Assembly: GCA_020466095.1 (NCBI GenBank)
Contig: CM035807.1
Location: forward strand, 53,472,752 to 53,536,751
Direction: 5' to 3'
From: Chlorops oryzae
Lineage: Eukaryota; Arthropoda; Insecta; Diptera; Chloropidae
DNA: 64,000 bases
Positions 1-11,949 of the stretch are shown here, piece after piece. The notes below the pieces were generated by a model that had not been told where the DNA came from, made no database searches, and saw only the letters and a list, made by a program, of their open reading frames with translations. Position 1 is the stretch's first letter. Every line of letters starts with the position of its first letter. The translations under genes and the position numbers were made by a program.

Positions 1-270
1 TTGAAATACGCTTCGCAAGCATAAGCTTGTAAGAATCAATAAATATCCAAAGAAAAATCGAAGAAATATTATGAAACCACTGTAAAATTTCAAACATTTA
101 AAAGCACTGAAAAGGTTTGGCTTAAACAGCAGAATCGCAATAAAAAAATTTCACCACAATGGGAGGGCAGGTACACGGTAATTTCCGCTATTGGGCCTGT
201 AAATATCAATCTTTTGAAAAAAATAAAGGAAATACCTACCATAACAAGCTTTTGAAACCATACCACAAGT
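1..270 (+). pseudogene. gypsy-type pol C-terminal (integrase tail) remnant
   Basis: The + strand reads as the end of a Ty3/gypsy polyprotein. A lysine/glutamine-rich stretch (VWLKQQNRNKKI) is followed by a PQWEGRYTVISAIGPVNINL-like segment, the usual small beta-barrel region after the integrase core that precedes the pol stop. It begins outside the window and carries stops. It should act after integrase catalysis in DNA binding, but this copy is clearly dead. It may belong to a different element from the one starting near 650. Confidence 0.6.
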
Positions 271-649
271 AATAACAAGAATAATCCTTAAGATAATATT
301 CTATTTCTTTCTCTAACTAACTTTAAACCAATTAGGATAATATTTCAGCAGCTAAGATGGTGGCATTGCGCTTTATACTAAATATAAGACCTTTATCCCT
401 CTTATTTTCCTTACTCAGATCCACATTCAGTAAAGAGGAATATTGGAATTCCTCAGCAACACAGAAGTTGAGAGAGAGACTGATAGCAGACAATAATAAC
501 ACATTGGTTTCCAAAAACCTAAATAAGACTGCCCAGCAAAGACGAGGCAACATCATTATTTGTTTTGCTTTTTGCGGAACGAAGAAGCAACGCCGAAGAC
601 TGTAGTGTATATTAATAGTTCTTAGTTTCGTTGATTTATTTGGTTTTAT
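271..649. other. Unassigned stretch between two gypsy remnants
   Basis: Open frames exist on both strands (for example 357-605 on +, with a hydrophobic N-terminus), but none has a family motif. It could be the start of an envelope gene or LTR debris. I see no LTR ends. Confidence 0.3.
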
Positions 650-1285
650 AACATGGACAGGATAACACTTAGATTTTTAACGCTGGAAGATTTGCGAAAA
701 ACCTGTATGAATTTAGGATAAACTCCAAGAGGGGAGAAATCAGAAGTTCAACGTCGAATATTATTGCATGAAGAATACCTGAAAAAAGAAAATAACTACC
801 AACCTACCAGTTTAGTACCTACGATGAATTGGTTTGACGTCTGAAGTTACGTTTGGCATATTGATGTTAAAAGCAAAAAGAACAACTTAAGTGAAAAACC
901 AGATAAAGCATCTATTAAGAACCTAAAGCTTCTATTAAGACCATAAAGCGAAAGAAAATAATGCAGACAGACGGCGAATTTTAAAGGATATAAGGATTTG
1001 GGACTCGAAAGGTAAGCACCGTGCTATAAGAGCAATCTTGAACACAGGCAGTGACTTAACTATAATTTCAACATTCAAGTATTTTGAGCTTTTTGGTGAA
1101 GGAGATCTCGTAGGAAAAGGTACAAACGTCAACGGTGTAGGGGGAGGTCAAGCAAAGACGAAAGGGATAATTAACGTTAGGATAGAGGTCGATAACATAC
1201 CACTTGTACTGAAAATGCACATTATGCATAAAGCTGATGCTCAATTAGAAATTACAATCGGCAATGACATCGTCAGGTCTTAAAT
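650..1285 (+). pseudogene. Decayed gypsy gag/protease remnant
   Basis: From about 650 the + strand gives a short gag-like start (MDRITLRFLTLEDLRK) that soon hits stops. At 1038-1080 an aspartic-protease core is recognisable: LNTGSDLTIIS, where the family has D-T/S-G. The catalytic aspartate is replaced by asparagine, so this protease could not cleave. The following residues (FELFGEGDLVGKG, then MHKADAQLEITIGNDIV) fit the flap and the C-terminal I-G-x-D strand. RT follows downstream in the same orientation. Confidence 0.55.
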
Positions 1286-1413
1286 ATTCTTGGTTTCCGA
1301 AGTGAGCCACCTTTTTCCGGAAGATACGAGGCGCTGCACTCATGACCGCCGGTTTACTCGCACCCTCTAAAACAGTTTTCGAAGAAGAAGTCTAAATCTT
1401 CAATGTCATAGGT

Positions 1414-1735
1414 TTGACGAAGAGTACACTGTACGATGAACTCAATAAAGCGAATTTAGACCATAACACTAGAGAAGAAATAGAAAGGTTAGTCAGGAAC
1501 TATCGTTCGATCAGAAATCCCGATTTGCCAGTAAATTTGAGATTGCAATTAACCCACAGCATTCTATTTTTGTATGTTCTCGCCAAGCTTCCCGCCTGCG
1601 ACCGAGAAAAAGTCAATGCCCAGGTACAAGAGTAATTGAACAATGGAATAATTAGACTGAGTTCATCCGAATACTCCACACCAATCAAAAAATTGTCAAG
1701 AAGAAATATAAGTGAGCCGTTCTTGGTAAAATACC
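1414..1735 (+). pseudogene. Gypsy reverse transcriptase, N-terminal part (degraded)
   Basis: The frame from 1414 ends in CDREKVNAQVQE, a stop, LNNGIIRLSSSEYSTPIKK. This is the standard Ty3/gypsy RT entry (x-x-Q-V-x-x-L-x-x-G-I-I-R-x-S-x-S-x-Y-x-S-P). One stop interrupts it at about 1633. The rest of the fingers/palm is missing and resumes only near 2775, after about 1 kb of unrelated AT-rich DNA, so the RT has been split or partly deleted. Confidence 0.65.
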
Positions 1736-1739
1736 ATTA

Positions 1740-2770
1740 ATTGAATAAAAAAAATTTCCGGAGAAACTTCTTTTTGTTCCTTTCGACGAAGTTGGGGAAA
1801 GGTGGCTACCTTGGTCCGGATTTCACTATTTTCAATGCAATAAATTTTACAAAAGATGATCTTTAGTTTTTCTTTTGTATTATTTTTGCCAAATACTTCG
1901 GCATTAAATGACGAGACAATTACAGTTTAACTCCTGAACAATAAAATGAAAAACTACTTTTTCCATACCAATCTCGAACGAGCCAAGGTACACCATGCAA
2001 GTTTACCTCGGCCCGAATAAGTTAAATGGAGTAAATTCTTAATAAATATATAAGACATTAAAAATATTTGTTTATTTCTATATGTCATGTTGTTTAAAAC
2101 GGAAAGTATCTAAGTGTTCCTTTTTTGCTCGGCGAAAAAAGCATGGATGAATGAACAACTGTTTACGCTAAAATAAGGCTCTATAATTCATCTTGAGTTT
2201 GAATCTTTTCTTTAGAAACTCTTTTCCGTATGGTTCTTTGTTATCTGATAAAGAGCAGAAAGGCATTTTTCTAAATTCGTTCAAAATATGAAACACATGC
2301 CAATACTCATCGTAAATTTTTACCTCGGATCGGTTTAAGGTACACTTGTAAGCATATATCCGAGGTACACCTTCGGCTTGTTTTATATATCAACAAAAAA
2401 TTCATATTTTGGAATCTTAACAGAAGAAGGACTCATGCTATGTTTTGACAATAAGTAAAATGATATTGCTTGATTTGTAGAACTAGAAAATTGGGATTCA
2501 GTTTTACACCAAAGCTTTGGCATTCATCTTAAAATAAAAACCTTTTTGCACAAAAAAAATATATCTCTCATTTTCCACTTTTCTGTATAGCTAAACAATC
2601 TGAAGCAAACATAAGTCAAACAGTAGCTTGAGTGTTACATTCCATAGCAGAACATATGCCTGTTTGTGTAGTAGTTGAGCGGGAATCTACACTTTGACCG
2701 GGGTGCAATCGGACCAAAGTACACACCTCTCCCCTTTTATTACGGCTCAGAAGTGCAAAACTTTTCACCA
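1740..2770. other. AT-rich DNA interrupting the gypsy RT
   Basis: About 1 kb without a supportable gene lies between two collinear parts of one RT. It contains imperfect GGTACACC / TTACCTCGG repeats at about 1990 and 2320-2380. I found no clear terminal repeats, so I cannot say which element it is. Confidence 0.4.
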
Positions 2771-2774
2771 CCTT

Positions 2775-3400
2775 GGTGGTATAAACGAAATCCGTGCTCA
2801 TACCAATGGCAGACGACTCTAAACCGTTTACCTCCTTCGTCACATAAGATGGTCAATATGAATTCAATTACGTCCCACTTGGTTTAGCTAACAGGCAAAC
2901 GATGGTCTGCCACTTCAATAATAGTATTTTCCAGAACTTGGTTGAAATTAATTCCGCAGTCGTTTGCAAGGTGAAAATATTAAAATCGGGCATTTCTTAA
3001 CTGGAAGGGATGCAGAGACTGACCCAGGTGTTAAATGTTGCAAAGGACTATGGGCTAGAAATAGACAGGACAAATTGTAAGTATCAGTCGAGAATGTCTC
3101 TTTGGGTGTAGCTAATAGAAGATTTTAAGATTAGAACAGCCCCAGAAGTTCTCCGAAGGATATGTAGGTCTCCATTTCCACGCGACATAAGCTCAGTTAC
3201 GAAATTGTTGGAGTTTACATCGCATTTAAGAAGGTTCGTTCCACAGTGTGCGGTAGTGGTAAACCGTTATCAGACCTACTCCGCAAGAATTCACGATTTT
3301 CTATTTACATCTAATGTGCACTATCATTTCAACAGCTTAAAGGATGCCTAATCAATGCCCCGGTTTTGACATCATTCAATCCGAGCGCACTTACCAAAAT
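2775..3400 (+). pseudogene. Gypsy reverse transcriptase, palm/thumb and RNase H start (degraded)
   Basis: The + frames read KPFTSFVT, stop, DGQYEFNYVPLGLAN, INSIFQNLVE-like and QVLNVAKDYGLEIDR, then RRICRSPFPRDISSVTKLL and SHLRRFVPQCAVVVN. These are the palm, the region after YxDD, and the thumb of a gypsy RT. The catalytic YxDD box itself is not readable. Several stops and frame changes break the gene. It continues collinearly into RNase H and integrase remnants. Confidence 0.7.
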
Positions 3401-3689
3401 CCCTCCGAGTGCATACCAACGTGGCTACAGTGCAACTCTTTTCCAAAAATTTCCCATTTAGAAGTCATGGTATGCGATAGAATTGATCAGTAGAAGAACC
3501 ACGGATTCAGAAGCTCGGTATATCTAGTAAGAATTGGAAGTTCTGGCAACCATTTCTTCATTGAAGAAATATACAACATATTTGCTTAACAGAAGAGTAC
3601 CAATCGTAACTGATTGCAGGGCGTTTTCAATGACCATGAACAAATCCAGTGAACAACCCTGAGTTTCGAAATTGAGGAGTTACTGGCAG

Positions 3690-4680
3690 GAATTTGACTA
3701 GTATTTCGAATGCCGTCGTTGGCAAGGATCGAAAGAGTTCAGCATTTTGAGCAGCGCCTATCAATTATTAACACAAACGCCACTAGAAGAAAAATTAAAA
3801 GACTCACAACAACAAGACAACTGGACCACAATAGTTATTTAATTTGTCAAGCACACCAAGTACGAAGATTTCTACCTGCGGCACGAAGTATTGCACTCGG
3901 ATTCCAACAAGGACCTTTTGGTAATGCCTGTGATTTTAGAACGAGAAATTATTAACCTCTCACATAGACAAGAACATTTATCGGCATTGGAGGCTAAGAT
4001 TTTACTGAACGATTCTGTCTTTTTCCTTGATATGCAAACAAAAGTAGAACTAATAGTAAGAGATTGTTTGGAGTGCAGGATATCCCAAAAAGGGTCAAAG
4101 GAAACTTCCAAGTTGCTGATTCCGATCAATAAAGGAGACTAGAACTTTTTACCTAGGTTGCGTGGGACCACTTACTTCAACGATCAAACAATATACCTAT
4201 GTTATGATAATAATAGGTTCCTTTTCCAGATACAATTGGCTCAACCCAACGAGAGAGAAAGACAGCGAGCAGATTGTAGCAAAACTTAATGCTCATTCAG
4301 TAATTTCGACAAACGCAAATACCTTTGCAACGACAAAGAAAACGTTACAGTAGTTGAAGTTAAGTCAATTAAATGGTAACAATTTCACGGAACGGGTCAA
4401 CACTAATATAAGCAATTCATTTGACCAACTAAGCTCCAAACGCCCCGAAAACTGGAACAAATATATAAAGAAAATATACGAAATATTGAACTTCATCCAA
4501 CCTGAATCCTTTCCAACTGAGTTCCATCCAACTGAAATTCCCGACGATCTCGAGACACAAGCGATATCAAATGCTTGTTTCGGGATGGTGGGTGAAAATA
4601 TCTGAAAGGAGATAGATGAAGAATTTTGCCAAAAAAGAGAATCTAGCCGGAGAGACATCCATAAGAAAACAGAAAAGAAC
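3690..4680 (+). pseudogene. Gypsy integrase remnant
   Basis: The frames contain an H-H-C-C zinc region (ILEREIINLSHRQEHLSALE, then IVRDCLECRISQKG), followed by LGCVGPLTSTIKQYTYVMII, the start of the DDE core. From 4375 NNFTERVNTNISNSF matches the segment carrying the catalytic glutamate, and FHPTEI follows. The middle of the core is deleted or scrambled and several stops occur. The job would be insertion of element cDNA, but this copy cannot do it. It is one collinear decayed pol with the RT pieces upstream. Confidence 0.7.
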
Positions 4681-4689
4681 TAAACGAAA

Positions 4690-5530
4690 TCATAAACCAC
4701 TTATCCATAGAAAAATTTAGATGGACCATTTCAGATAACATACAAATTGCATCCTTGGTAAACCATTCATTATCCATTAGAGAGTAGAAATATATATGAT
4801 GGTAGTAAAATCTTTTAGTGCCTAATCAGTAGCCTTTCTTGCTTTTTATTTCAATTCAAAAGCCTATTTCATTTTTTGTTTTTAGTTCATCGCCTGAAAT
4901 AAGTCTTGATTCCATAACATTGCATGATTAATAATTGTTTCACTGCATACTTGTTTTAGTTTCGCCACTTACGACACTTACCAGCAAGTAGTTAACAATC
5001 AAATAGTATTATCTAACTATGGTAGCCCTAAATACAATTGAAGAGTAAAACTAACACGCTTATGATTACGATACAAAATAAAATAGAAAAATAAATATAA
5101 GAGAGAAGAAGAACTATTAAAAAATAGTGCTCTGGCAATTCTATACTTTGAACATACCTTAAGCCTCAGGCTGCTAACCACCCAGCCCCATACTGTTCTA
5201 TCGGTGCATCGAAGAAATGAGCTCGAGAAATCGGGAAGAAGCAGGAGGGGCTTAAGTCCAAGTCGGTCTCCTTAAGAGCCTGCGTGTGGGCTATTATTCT
5301 TTTTCCCTAACCCCAACTCTGCGATGTACCACAACAACCGTTGAGTATTTCCTGCTAATGGAACTTAATTACCAACAATTTTTTCTTGACATAACTTTTA
5401 CCCACTGGGGTAGAAATTTGTAGTTCTAGGTGTACTAACTCTACCGGGTAGCAACAGGTTGGAGTTATCGATTTCTCGCATTGAAGCCGAAGAAGGCTAT
5501 GCCGAGATTAACCTGGGAACCAAAGAAGTG
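4690..5530. other. No recognisable gene; between pol and envelope remnants
   Basis: This AT-rich stretch lies where the N-terminal (surface) part of an errantivirus envelope would be. A GC-richer patch at 5160-5350 stands out, but I cannot match it. Confidence 0.35.
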
Positions 5531-5532
5531 GT

Positions 5533-6660
5533 TTGTTAATACAATTACATCGTACACTCGTTGAAACTCGACGATGTAATCAACTAAAAGCACTCCGCAA
5601 ATCGACAGAACACATTGAAAATAACGAATACTCTTTCCTCATTAAATGGTTGTTCGGCACCTTAGACGATAGCGATAGGGAGAACATCGAAGGTCATTTT
5701 GAAACAATATGGAAAAATGAACGCGAACTCATAAATAACATAAACAAACAGATTCACATTAACCAAGAATTTCACAAAAATTTGGAGATTATACCAACAG
5801 TGATAGAGAAAGACAAAGAGGAGATAGCAATCCTACTACAAGCTCTGAGAAGTGTGAAATCTAAGTTTCTGAAACAAAATCTAGCTGTTATTTGTTAATT
5901 AAGATTAAAATTACAAGAGAATTAGATCCAGCAAACTCAGCAAAACATAGCCTCGGCCAGATGAGACAACCTCACATCCTGATACCGACCGAAATAACAA
6001 ATTTTTACATTGAGTTCAACAAGTTAAAAAACATTAAGATAGGGACTGCTACTTTTCAACAAGATACAATCATTCTTATCATCAAGGTCCCTTCCGAGAA
6101 TATTGTAGTACCGAAGCGCCTAGTTATACCTATGACAAACAGTAAGGGCTTTCGTATCAGCTTATCCAAGGAAGTGGTGGTGGAAGTACGAAGTAAAGTT
6201 TATGATTCCTCGGAGGAAGCCTCCATGTTACAGGTTAATCCATCAACTTACTGTTATATTAAGAAAAGATGGGAGTGGATGAAGAATTAATGGAGTGAAA
6301 TAATGGAAATCAGCAGCGACATGTAAGTGTAAGTTGTTAGTTTCAAGCACATGCGACAATAGAAAACTCAATTTAAATGGAAACTCTCTTATACCTTTTT
6401 TTAACTGCTCACTGCAATTCAATAAAAATAATTATGCAAACAGAATATTGCAACACCGACATTATTTGTACTACCATCTCTTTTTACAAATATCACAACC
6501 GAAAGGGTGTTGTCTTTTCCCGAACTAATTGTAAAACAATAACAGAACTTAGACAAAATTAAGGAGCTGCAATTCCACAAAATCACAACGACCTCTTGTG
6601 CAGTCTCATCCTCGGGCATCATCTTTTACTTGCAGTTACCATATTTATAATACGCAGACT
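5533..6660 (+). pseudogene. Envelope-like (F-type) protein remnant of an errantivirus
   Basis: Two long frames (5533-5898 and 5892-6290, overlapping by 7 bases) followed by shorter ones carry the signature of insect gypsy envelope proteins related to baculovirus F. A hydrophobic patch followed by FGTLDDSDRE is the start of the fusion subunit, and an asparagine-rich helical region comes after it. A basic/hydrophobic tail (about 6620-6665, ILGHHLL...RRLQRAVN) suggests the membrane anchor. Frameshifts and stops break it. Its position after integrase on the same strand fits a gypsy-group endogenous retrovirus. Confidence 0.65.
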
Positions 6661-6679
6661 ACAAAGAGCTGTAAATTGA

Positions 6680-8250
6680 GGACTCCAACAAAGCAGCGAG
6701 TGCCACGAGCCTTTAAACATTTTTATGGATAGTCAAGTTCACTAAAACTTAACTACACCATTTCAACCGAAGCAACACGCTTAAACATTTTTGACGCGTC
6801 TTATATATACAAAAAAAATACACAAAATAAAAAAAAAAAACACTAAAGTCTCTTGAACTCTTAGTTACTTTTTTTCTCTCCTGAAAAAGTAGCAAAAATT
6901 TTAGCGTTTGTAGACAAACGTTGTTGTAACGTTCACTTTTACGTTTGGCGTGTTAGCTCTATTGAATGTTGTCCTAAACGTTGATTTAACGAATCAATAA
7001 CACAACGATATTCTTTTTCAGTCCTTCTCAGAGGATGTTTTAATAAAAATTATTATATATGAAAATTAAAAAAAAAAATTTGATTTACTAGCCACTGGTC
7101 CCCTAATGAGGACTGTTTTAATAATTCCAATATTTTGTAAATGAAAATCATTAAACCTAGCCCTTGCAGTCTTCTGGCCGGCATTGCCGCGGTTCTTTCC
7201 ATCACCTCTCGTGGTACATCTACCATTCGCTTTTATTAAAACTTTTCTCTTGCTAACCAGCCACTTAAAACTTAATTCAAAGTTATTTGACTGTGATTGA
7301 TGAGTTATAAAATTAAGTTATTTGTACGACAGTACTGAATTGCGGCCAAGCCAGAAAGGCAATGCGCGGTTTGCACCTTTTAATTAAATATTAGAAATTC
7401 GTTTAAAATTCTTAACTAGTATTAGAAAAATTCAACATATAATAGAAAAGGAATTCCCTTTTTATCCAACGTACGATGGATGAAGATTTTTTTCTTGCCT
7501 TATTCATATTGCAACTTTGAACAGGTGAATAGTCGGCCAAACAAGAAACCAAATTAACCTCCCTTTTCGCTTCTTACGAAATGGAGAATAAAACGAGGAG
7601 ATGGATGCATACACTTATTCTATATATTATATATTATCTATTAATAAGTTAGAAATAATTTCACCTATCATCGTATGAGGACCCTACATTGGCCCGATCA
7701 TCGGTACCATCTTCTACAAGTAAATCCGCGGAAGCCATGTTTAATACATCAAATCAAGTTTTCGACGATATCCAAAATAGATGCTACTTCAATGTTGCTT
7801 AAAATTGTAGTAATATTTGAGTTCAACATGAAATGAGCTTTCGATTGGCGATTGATATTTGGAGGTTTAATAGATGAGTTCCAAATTCGTATAATACGTT
7901 CACGGCACTCGACTCTTCTGGACAGTCTCGATCTCAACACTGTCCCGTTTTGACAGATTTCTGGTCAACAAAATGGTTGGCACGGCATTGGAACTGACAG
8001 GGACCGCACTTTTTCAATGTGCCGCCAAATCTCTATTACGTTACGTTTACATTACGCACAACAAATCTTACAATTTAGTTCAACCAATACATCATCTTCA
8101 TCATAATCGACGAACGAAAGCGTTAAACAAGCTGCGGATGTAATAATGATGGCTGAGTGACTCGTTCGAGATTTTTCGAAAGGAACTAGTTCTAGGCCAA
8201 CGATTTCCGGATATAATTCAGTTTCAATCTGATTTCCATGGCGCAGCCGT
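6680..8250. other. No supportable gene; possible LTR debris
   Basis: The sequence directly after the envelope remnant should hold a 3' LTR, but I could not find the paired copy or clear TG...CA ends. Poly-A runs, a TATATTATATATTAT tract near 7620 and scattered GC-richer patches (7170-7260) are all I can see. Confidence 0.35.
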
Positions 8251-8262
8251 TGTATACAGCAC

Positions 8263-9400
8263 GTGGTTGAACACGATGTTTTTTTAGCCGGTACCGCGAA
8301 TGCTCCTAATTTTGCACATAAAAAGAATAAGATATTTAAAGGAATAAAGCTGGACAGCGAGCATCAAAATAAATCTAATGCTTTCAAGGTTGAAATAACT
8401 AACACACCGAAAAGGGGTCTGTTAACAAAAAAAAAAAACAAATGGTGCAGCAAAAATCAAATGGCATCCAATTAAGTGAACCTTCTTCGCAGAAAGTCTG
8501 TGTCGAAGGCGTTTCAGCCCTGAAAATTTATCCTCCGGTCTCAAGGAGTTCATCAGAAAGCGAATGGCCTCAAGGAAGTTTGAAATACAGAAGAATAAAA
8601 ATTAACAAAAAAAATCAGTCTCTACGGGAGGGTGACACCTTTCGCAATGCTGAGGGACGAGTTATGACAAAAAAAACTGCTTAAAGGGGGAGGATCTTGG
8701 GGTCCTTACTCTCATTTTTCAGAACAACGCCGAGCCACCACCTTCGGAAGTTGAGCTTGCATCTAGAGCCTCTTGCAAGCGATGCATTTCAATTGTCTTC
8801 CACTCCAGAGCCTTGGACTCTCTCCAAGGAAGATCAATGACATTTGTTCGAACTACCAATCCACGGGCGCCGCAGCTCCGGAGGGTCACGCAATCCAAAA
8901 CCACATGAAGCAGGTTCAGCTGTTTGCATTTATTCGAATAACGCTGACAACCTGACGAACGTGGGAGCCCGCCATTTGACACGGTGAACACTCCAAAAGG
9001 GAAGGATCCGACTTCAACCTCACGTCTTGTTCTTTGATGTTAAATTTGGTTCAAAAATAAATCCGCCCGAGTTTTCATAAACAATGGCATGGTCTTCTGC
9101 CTGCCAGTTGCGAAAATAATTGCAGTCAGATGGGATCATCAGTGCCCATCACCCACGAACGATTATGGAATCGGGGACAGCAGTCATCAAAGATTTCTAG
9201 AAGTAATATATGAAACGTAATAATAACCTAAATCTCTGCCTGACATGTTCATAAGAACCGTAGTCTTTCCGTAATAGTTTATCATTTTCGATAGTAATAA
9301 CTTTTTTAACATTTTGTATAGCCTGTTTGGCACGACCTAAAGCTCTCGATTGACGTTTTGGGAACTTCTCATAGCTCACTCCATCTATAAATGATAACTG
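8263..9400. other. Unrecognised short open frames
   Basis: Frames on + (8263-8475, 8442-8684) and - (8719-8991, 9197-9379) have normal amino-acid composition. The 9197-9379 frame (MSYEKFPKRQSRALGRAKQ...) is rich in K/R. I know no family for any of them. They may be pieces of one decayed element, since 8440-9000 is richer in GC than its surroundings. No function is assigned. Confidence 0.25.
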
Positions 9401-9457
9401 TCATTCCTATTGGTAGTTTTTTTTCGCGCGAGTACCAGTGCTAAGAAGCGACAGGGG

Positions 9458-9690
9458 CGAACGAATTAGTTATGTTAGTTAAAGTAATTGTCGACCAATT
9501 TTACATCAGAACGAATTAGTTATGTAAGTTAAAGTTTTTTTTTTCGACCAATTTAGAATGAGATCTAATTAATTCTGTAAGTTAAAAATTTTGTCGACCA
9601 AGTTAACATAACAACGAATTCATTATGTAGGTTTAAGTTTGTTTTCTTCTTTCCTTAACTTAACATCGATTTAATTGATTTATTTTTAAT
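9458..9690 (+). repeat. Tandem repeat, about 51-bp unit, 4-5 diverged copies
   Basis: Units begin near 9458, 9509, 9561, 9612 and weakly 9661. Each carries a version of ACGAATTAGTTATGTAAGTT followed by a T-run and TCGACCAATTT. Copies differ by substitutions and T-run length, so the array is old. Confidence 0.75.
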
Positions 9691-9892
9691 TTCTCCAAAC
9701 ATATTTATAATGCCTTTTTTTCGTTTTCTGAAGTTTAGTAAACAAATATTTTATCAAAACAGATAACGAACTAAAAAGTGGTGCCTACGTATACTTTTAG
9801 AAAGTTCATTCAACGCAACTACAAACGAGAATATCCAAAGAATCGATGAGCACGATTGACCTAATGTAAGAGCAGTCAATCAATTATTCAGG

Positions 9893-10165
9893 TCTTTTGC
9901 ACTGTAGAAGTTGCAGATCGGAGGAGGAAGAAGAATCAGTGAGCCACCTCATGTATCACTGCCCGGGTCTGGCCAGGAAAAGATCCAGGCTGCTTGGCTC
10001 CTTTTTCTTCTCCTGCCTCACCGGGCTATCATCTGTTTGAGTAAAGGACATGGACCGTTTCATAAATGAGTCCAATTGGCTCCACCAAACGGGTTACTAG
10101 GGAGGCATGCCTTCGCTCGTGGTATCACAACGGGCCAATATGTGGCCTTAGTGTGTCCCCTTAAC
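9893..10165 (+). pseudogene. 3' end of a non-LTR retrotransposon (LINE) ORF2
   Basis: From 9900 the + frame reads a C-x2-C...H-x4-C cluster (CRSCRSEEEEESVSHLMYHC) followed by PGLARKRSRLLGSFFFS. This is the typical C-terminal zinc-knuckle tail of I/jockey/R1-type LINE ORF2 proteins after the RNase H or RT domain. A stop follows at about 10,038, then FINESNWLHQTGY-like residues. Only the tail is present, as expected for 5'-truncated LINE copies. Its 3' tail continues after a MITE at 10,566. Confidence 0.7.
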
Positions 10166-10172
10166 TTTAGGT

Positions 10173-10565
10173 CTCGACATGCGATGGTTCATACCATGTG
10201 ATCGAAAGTATGCGATAGATCCCAAGTGGAGACCGCCTATGGCAGATGGTATGCTATATCTCGCATACCATATCGCATGCCATCTATCGCTTGCGATGGG
10301 CTGTCACTTCTGAGTTTTTTTATGTTGTTCTCTTTTCTGCCAGAACGGATTAACCCAGAATGTCGGGTTTTTTTTTATTTTTTACTCTTTATTTAACAAA
10401 TTTCAATGTTTTAGCGCTTCTATGCAGTGAATTTTCTGGCTTAACGCCATATTAAAATGCTCATCGCATACCGAAATTTGCCCACTCAAAATAATCTTTT
10501 TACCTGCTGCCATCGCATACCATAAAATTTGACAGATGGTATGGGATGAACCATCGCATGTCGAG
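10173..10565. mobile_element. MITE with terminal inverted repeats, inside the LINE tail
   Basis: The left end starts CTCGACATGCGATGGTTCAT (10,173) and the right end is its inverse complement, finishing at 10,565. Further sub-terminal ATGGTATGCGAT-type motifs occur in both orientations inside. The element is 393 bp, has no coding capacity and interrupts the LINE 3' tail, which resumes as CCTTACCTTACCTAACCTAAC. I could not settle the target duplication. Confidence 0.75.
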
Positions 10566-10890
10566 TCGCACTGTAAAGGGAGCAGCCACCCTTACCTTAC
10601 CTAACCTAACTTAGCACTAGTCAATTAATGATATTCAATTATAGTTCTTTTCTCTTTTGGAGATGCATTTAGAAGAATTGACCGTCAATTTCTGTTTTTT
10701 TTCCCAATTTTGCAGATGGTTTTGCTTATATTTTAAAGAGTTTCCAGAGAGTTTCCAAAAAACTAACATCGAAAGAAAAAATCGATTTTATTTAAAATCT
10801 AAAAAAAACATAATCGATGCTAATAAATCGACCCTAAGCCAAAAAAAATCGATTAAATCGAAAATTTGAATGCTTTTTTTTACAACCCTA
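10566..10890. other. LINE tail and AT-rich spacer
   Basis: The first 50 bases are the LINE tail (CCTAACC-like motifs). The rest is A/T-rich with poly-A blocks and no supportable gene. Confidence 0.4.
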
Positions 10891-11039
10891 GTATCAACTT
10901 CGTCAACTGGAACAACAGCAGCAGCAGCAACATCTCCCGATTCGTCCATCGCCACCATAATCCCAGGTACGTGATTGATTAGTACTCCTTCATCTGACTT
11001 CCATACGATATCCCTTTGCCCCATTTGGGCCACAAGACC

Positions 11040-11850
11040 ATTCAATGCTCGCGGGCACATACAGTAATCTTTGGAATACTTGTTGAATGTTTGAAATATG
11101 CTCAGATATTCTTTTGCCAAAAACTATAATGTCGTCTCCATATACAAAGCATATATTGTTTTAACCTGAGAGTGATATTGTCAACATTCTTTGAAAACTG
11201 TTTTGGGCTAATTTTAATCCAAATGGAACGGTTCTAAAATTATAATGTCCGTTGTTTGTTGAAAAAGTTGTTAAAGGTCTTGATTGTTTACTGAGCAGAA
11301 TTTGATGGAATGAATTGGTCATGTATAATTTAGAGAAATATTTAGCGCGTTCTTATTTATCGAGAACACCTTCTACTTTTGAAATGGGGAATTTGTCATC
11401 GACTAATTTTTTGTTAAGCTGGCGAAAATCAACTACTAATCGCCATTTCTTTTCTTGTTCTGAGTCTTTGCCTGGTACTATTAATAAAGGTGAATTATAA
11501 GGGCTAGTAGAATTTTCAATAATGCCTTTGCTTTGCAGATCTTGAACCTGTTAATTGATTTCATTTAATTGGCTATGGGGAAGGCGATAATTTTTATTAT
11601 AAATAGGACTGTTGTCTGTAAGTTTTAGCTTTTCTTCATAAAAGTTGTTTACGGATAATTCTTTATTGCTTAAATAAAATATATTTTGAAATTTATTGCA
11701 AAGTGCCGTTATTGATTTGCCAATAGAATACTCTAAATTTTTTAAATTCAAAAGTTTTTCCAACTTTAACCATCGCTATTTTAAATCGTTGGTGGACAAA
11801 AATTTTTTTCTTTATATAAGTGAGAAGACTTTGCACAAGTATCTATCAAA
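11040..11850 (-). pseudogene. Gypsy copy A: protease trace and reverse transcriptase
   Basis: The - strand shows PSFLIDTCAKSS near 11,830-11,850, a protease start in which D-T-G has become D-T-C. RT follows at once: NYRLPHSQLNEIN, stop, QVQDLQSKGIIENSTSPYNS, PLLIVPGKDSEQEKKW, RLVVDFRQLNKKLVDDKFPI, QILLSKQSRPLTTFSTNNGH, then a YxDD-like segment near 11,130-11,150. Most of the protease is deleted compared with copy B at 18.9-19.2 kb. Stops and frameshifts make it non-functional. Confidence 0.8.
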
Positions 11851-11949
11851 AATGAAGGAATCTTTTTATAACATTTAATATATATATATAATAACTTTGA
11901 TCAAAATTTACAGTGAAATGTAAAATTTTCATATAATTCCCCGAGTGAC

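Noticed and set aside
2616..2843. 75-codon - strand frame as a gene
   Set aside because: It overlaps the decayed gypsy RT on the + strand, which has real family motifs; the - frame has none.
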